From positions 62,001 to 126,000 of the forward strand of contig NZ_MOBK01000001.1 of NCBI RefSeq assembly GCF_003732265.1: a DNA stretch of 64,000 bases, given 5' to 3'. Position numbers and translations under genes: made by a program. The stretch comes from Pseudomonas brassicacearum. Lineage in GTDB: Bacteria; Pseudomonadota; Gammaproteobacteria; Pseudomonadales; Pseudomonadaceae. Of this stretch, positions 63,112 through 64,000 are shown one piece after another; the stretch's first letter is position 1, and each line of letters begins with the position of its first letter. The notes beneath the pieces were generated by a model. The model had not been told where the DNA came from, did not search any database, and worked only from the letters and a program-made list of their open reading frames with translations.

Positions 63112-63723
63112 TCAACCAACCGTTGCGCGCAGGTATTCAGGCGACAGCAGGTTGGTCCACACCAGAATCATTTCCACCAGAATAGTCACTAAAACCAGCA
63201 GGCCAACGCCCCACACGCTCGCGGCGTACAGCAGGCCTTGTTCCTTGCGCTCGTGCATGAAGGTCGGCAAGCCGACAAACAGCAAGAACGTCGAGTAGAG
63301 CGATGCGGCGCCGAGTACGAGAATCGCCAGCCAGCGATTCGGGTACAGCCCGGCGAAGCCTGCGATAAAGAACGGCGTCACGGTGTACGCGGCAAACCCG
63401 ATGCATTGGTTGAGGGTAGGGCGTGCGTCAAAGGTGCGCGACATCCAGCGAATGAACCCGCCCATCACCGCGACGCCGGCGACAATCGTCACGTACAGCA
63501 GCACGCAAAGCTGCAGGGCACTGGCGCTGCTGAGCTTGACCGTTTCGTTCTCGGCCAGGCTCCAGCCGACGTACGTGGTCCCGATAAACAGGCACACGGC
63601 GGGGATCAAGGCGAGTAACAGCAAATGAGCGAGGTAGTGGCGCGGGTGCGCTTCTTCTTCGCGACGGATATCGGTCCACGCGAAGTTCGGTTGGGTGAAG
63701 AGCTTCACGATAGGTGCAGACAT
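63112..63723 (-). CDS. Yip1-domain membrane protein
   Basis: A 203-residue protein with about five membrane helices of the Yip1 family (LLLLALIPAVCLFIGTTYVG, LCVLLYVTIVAGVAVMGGFI, FAAYTVTPFFIAGFAGLYP, LVLGAASLYSTFLLFVGLP). Bacterial members have unknown function. The ATG at 63723 is strongly supported by GAGGAGG five bases before it; an earlier in-frame ATG is not. It precedes the antiporter gene by 45 bases on the same strand and may assist it. Confidence 0.86.
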   Translation of the reverse strand: MSAPIVKLFTQPNFAWTDIRREEEAHPRHYLAHLLLLALIPAVCLFIGTTYVGWSLAENETVKLSSASALQLCVLLYVTIVAGVAVMGGFIRWMSRTFDARPTLNQCIGFAAYTVTPFFIAGFAGLYPNRWLAILVLGAASLYSTFLLFVGLPTFMHERKEQGLLYAASVWGVGLLVLVTILVEMILVWTNLLSPEYLRATVG

Positions 63724-63814
63724 GACGACCTCCTCAGCGGCCCGAAATGGGGGGCTTAATCTATTGAGGGCGGATAGTTGCCGGCGGTTCATTTTTTCGG
63801 TTGACCCCGCCCCC

Positions 63815-63972
63815 TGTAGCAGCTGCCGAAGGCTGCGTCCGGCTGCGAAGCAGTCGTGAAATCAGGCACTGCGGTATATCAGGACAACCGCGTGTACTGG
63901 GTTTGCGACTGCTGCGCAGCCGGACGCAGCCTTCGGCAGCTGCTACAGGGGCCGGTTTCGACAGCTGCTACA
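63815..63972. repeat. REPIN, family C, with an extra partial copy
   Basis: A copy at 63815-63856 and an inverted copy at 63906-63947 (49-base spacer), near-identical to the elements beside the RAYT gene; a third fragment CAGCTGCTACA repeats at 63962-63972. The stretch from here to 64000 shows no gene. Confidence 0.82.
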
Positions 63973-64000
63973 GGGTTCAAAGGATTGGCTTGCCGCCCGT

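Noticed and set aside
1..64000. CRISPR array, tRNA or rRNA genes
   Set aside because: No regularly spaced repeats, cloverleaf-like sequences or rRNA segments were found on reading; all repeats are REP-type.

Overview
The window is chromosomal DNA of a Pseudomonas of the fluorescens group. This is inferred from the mexS/mexT/mexE-mexF-oprN locus, the type I secretion cluster aprA-inh-aprDEF with an autotransporter protease and a class I.3 lipase, DUF1652, three families of fluorescens-type REP/REPIN repeats with a REP-associated transposase, and GC-rich codon use throughout. I see no rRNA, tRNA, CRISPR array, prophage or integrative element. Nearly every base is accounted for by compact genes.

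Layout. 0.1-3 kb: a PI-PLC-like protein, a GT4 glycosyltransferase and a single-domain response regulator. 3.2-9.7 kb: a signalling operon on the + strand, made of a CHASE3-GAF hybrid kinase with three receivers, CheR, CheB, a receiver-kinase and a stand-alone receiver, with no chemoreceptor, CheA or CheW. 9.8-12.9 kb: a convergent two-gene unit of a double-domain KaiC homologue and a hybrid kinase whose N-terminal receiver has lost its phosphorylation residues. 13-17.6 kb: a TPR protein divergent from an Aae-type efflux operon, with a perfect 12-bp inverted repeat between them. 17.7-26.2 kb: mexEF-oprN, mexT and divergent mexS, with nod-box-like candidate MexT sites at matching distances before mexE and mexS. 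26.7-31.5 kb: an unrecognised 487-residue protein, a MocR regulator and phosphoglucomutase. 31.5-35.3 kb: pirin, a UvrD-type helicase with a glycine ladder, and a DUF1652 protein. 35.5-39.3 kb: a SnoaL-AraC fusion regulator followed by an amine oxidoreductase, a cupin and a PotF-like binding protein, which looks like polyamine uptake and catabolism. 39.4-40 kb: RAYT transposase and its REPIN. 40.3-52 kb: the extracellular enzyme cluster. 52.1-57.5 kb: a small lipoprotein, a bacterial FAN1 nuclease overlapping an Fe-S XPD/FANCJ-type helicase fused to a PD-(D/E)XK domain, and a zeta-toxin-like ATPase. 57.5-64 kb: PfpI/DJ-1 protein, a PAS-PAS hybrid kinase, hemerythrin, a small unknown protein, a cation/proton antiporter and a Yip1 protein.

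How the genes work together. AprDEF is the exporter for AprA and the lipase, both of which carry RTX repeats; Inh guards the periplasm against AprA; the autotransporter carries its own outer-membrane barrel. MexT should activate mexEF-oprN and mexS. The most interesting systems are the FAN1/Fe-S-helicase pair, a likely crosslink or branched-DNA repair module; the KaiC/pseudo-receiver kinase pair; the CheR/CheB multi-kinase operon; and the GxxxG ladder on the UvrD-like helicase. All functional statements come from reading motifs by eye; no database search was possible.
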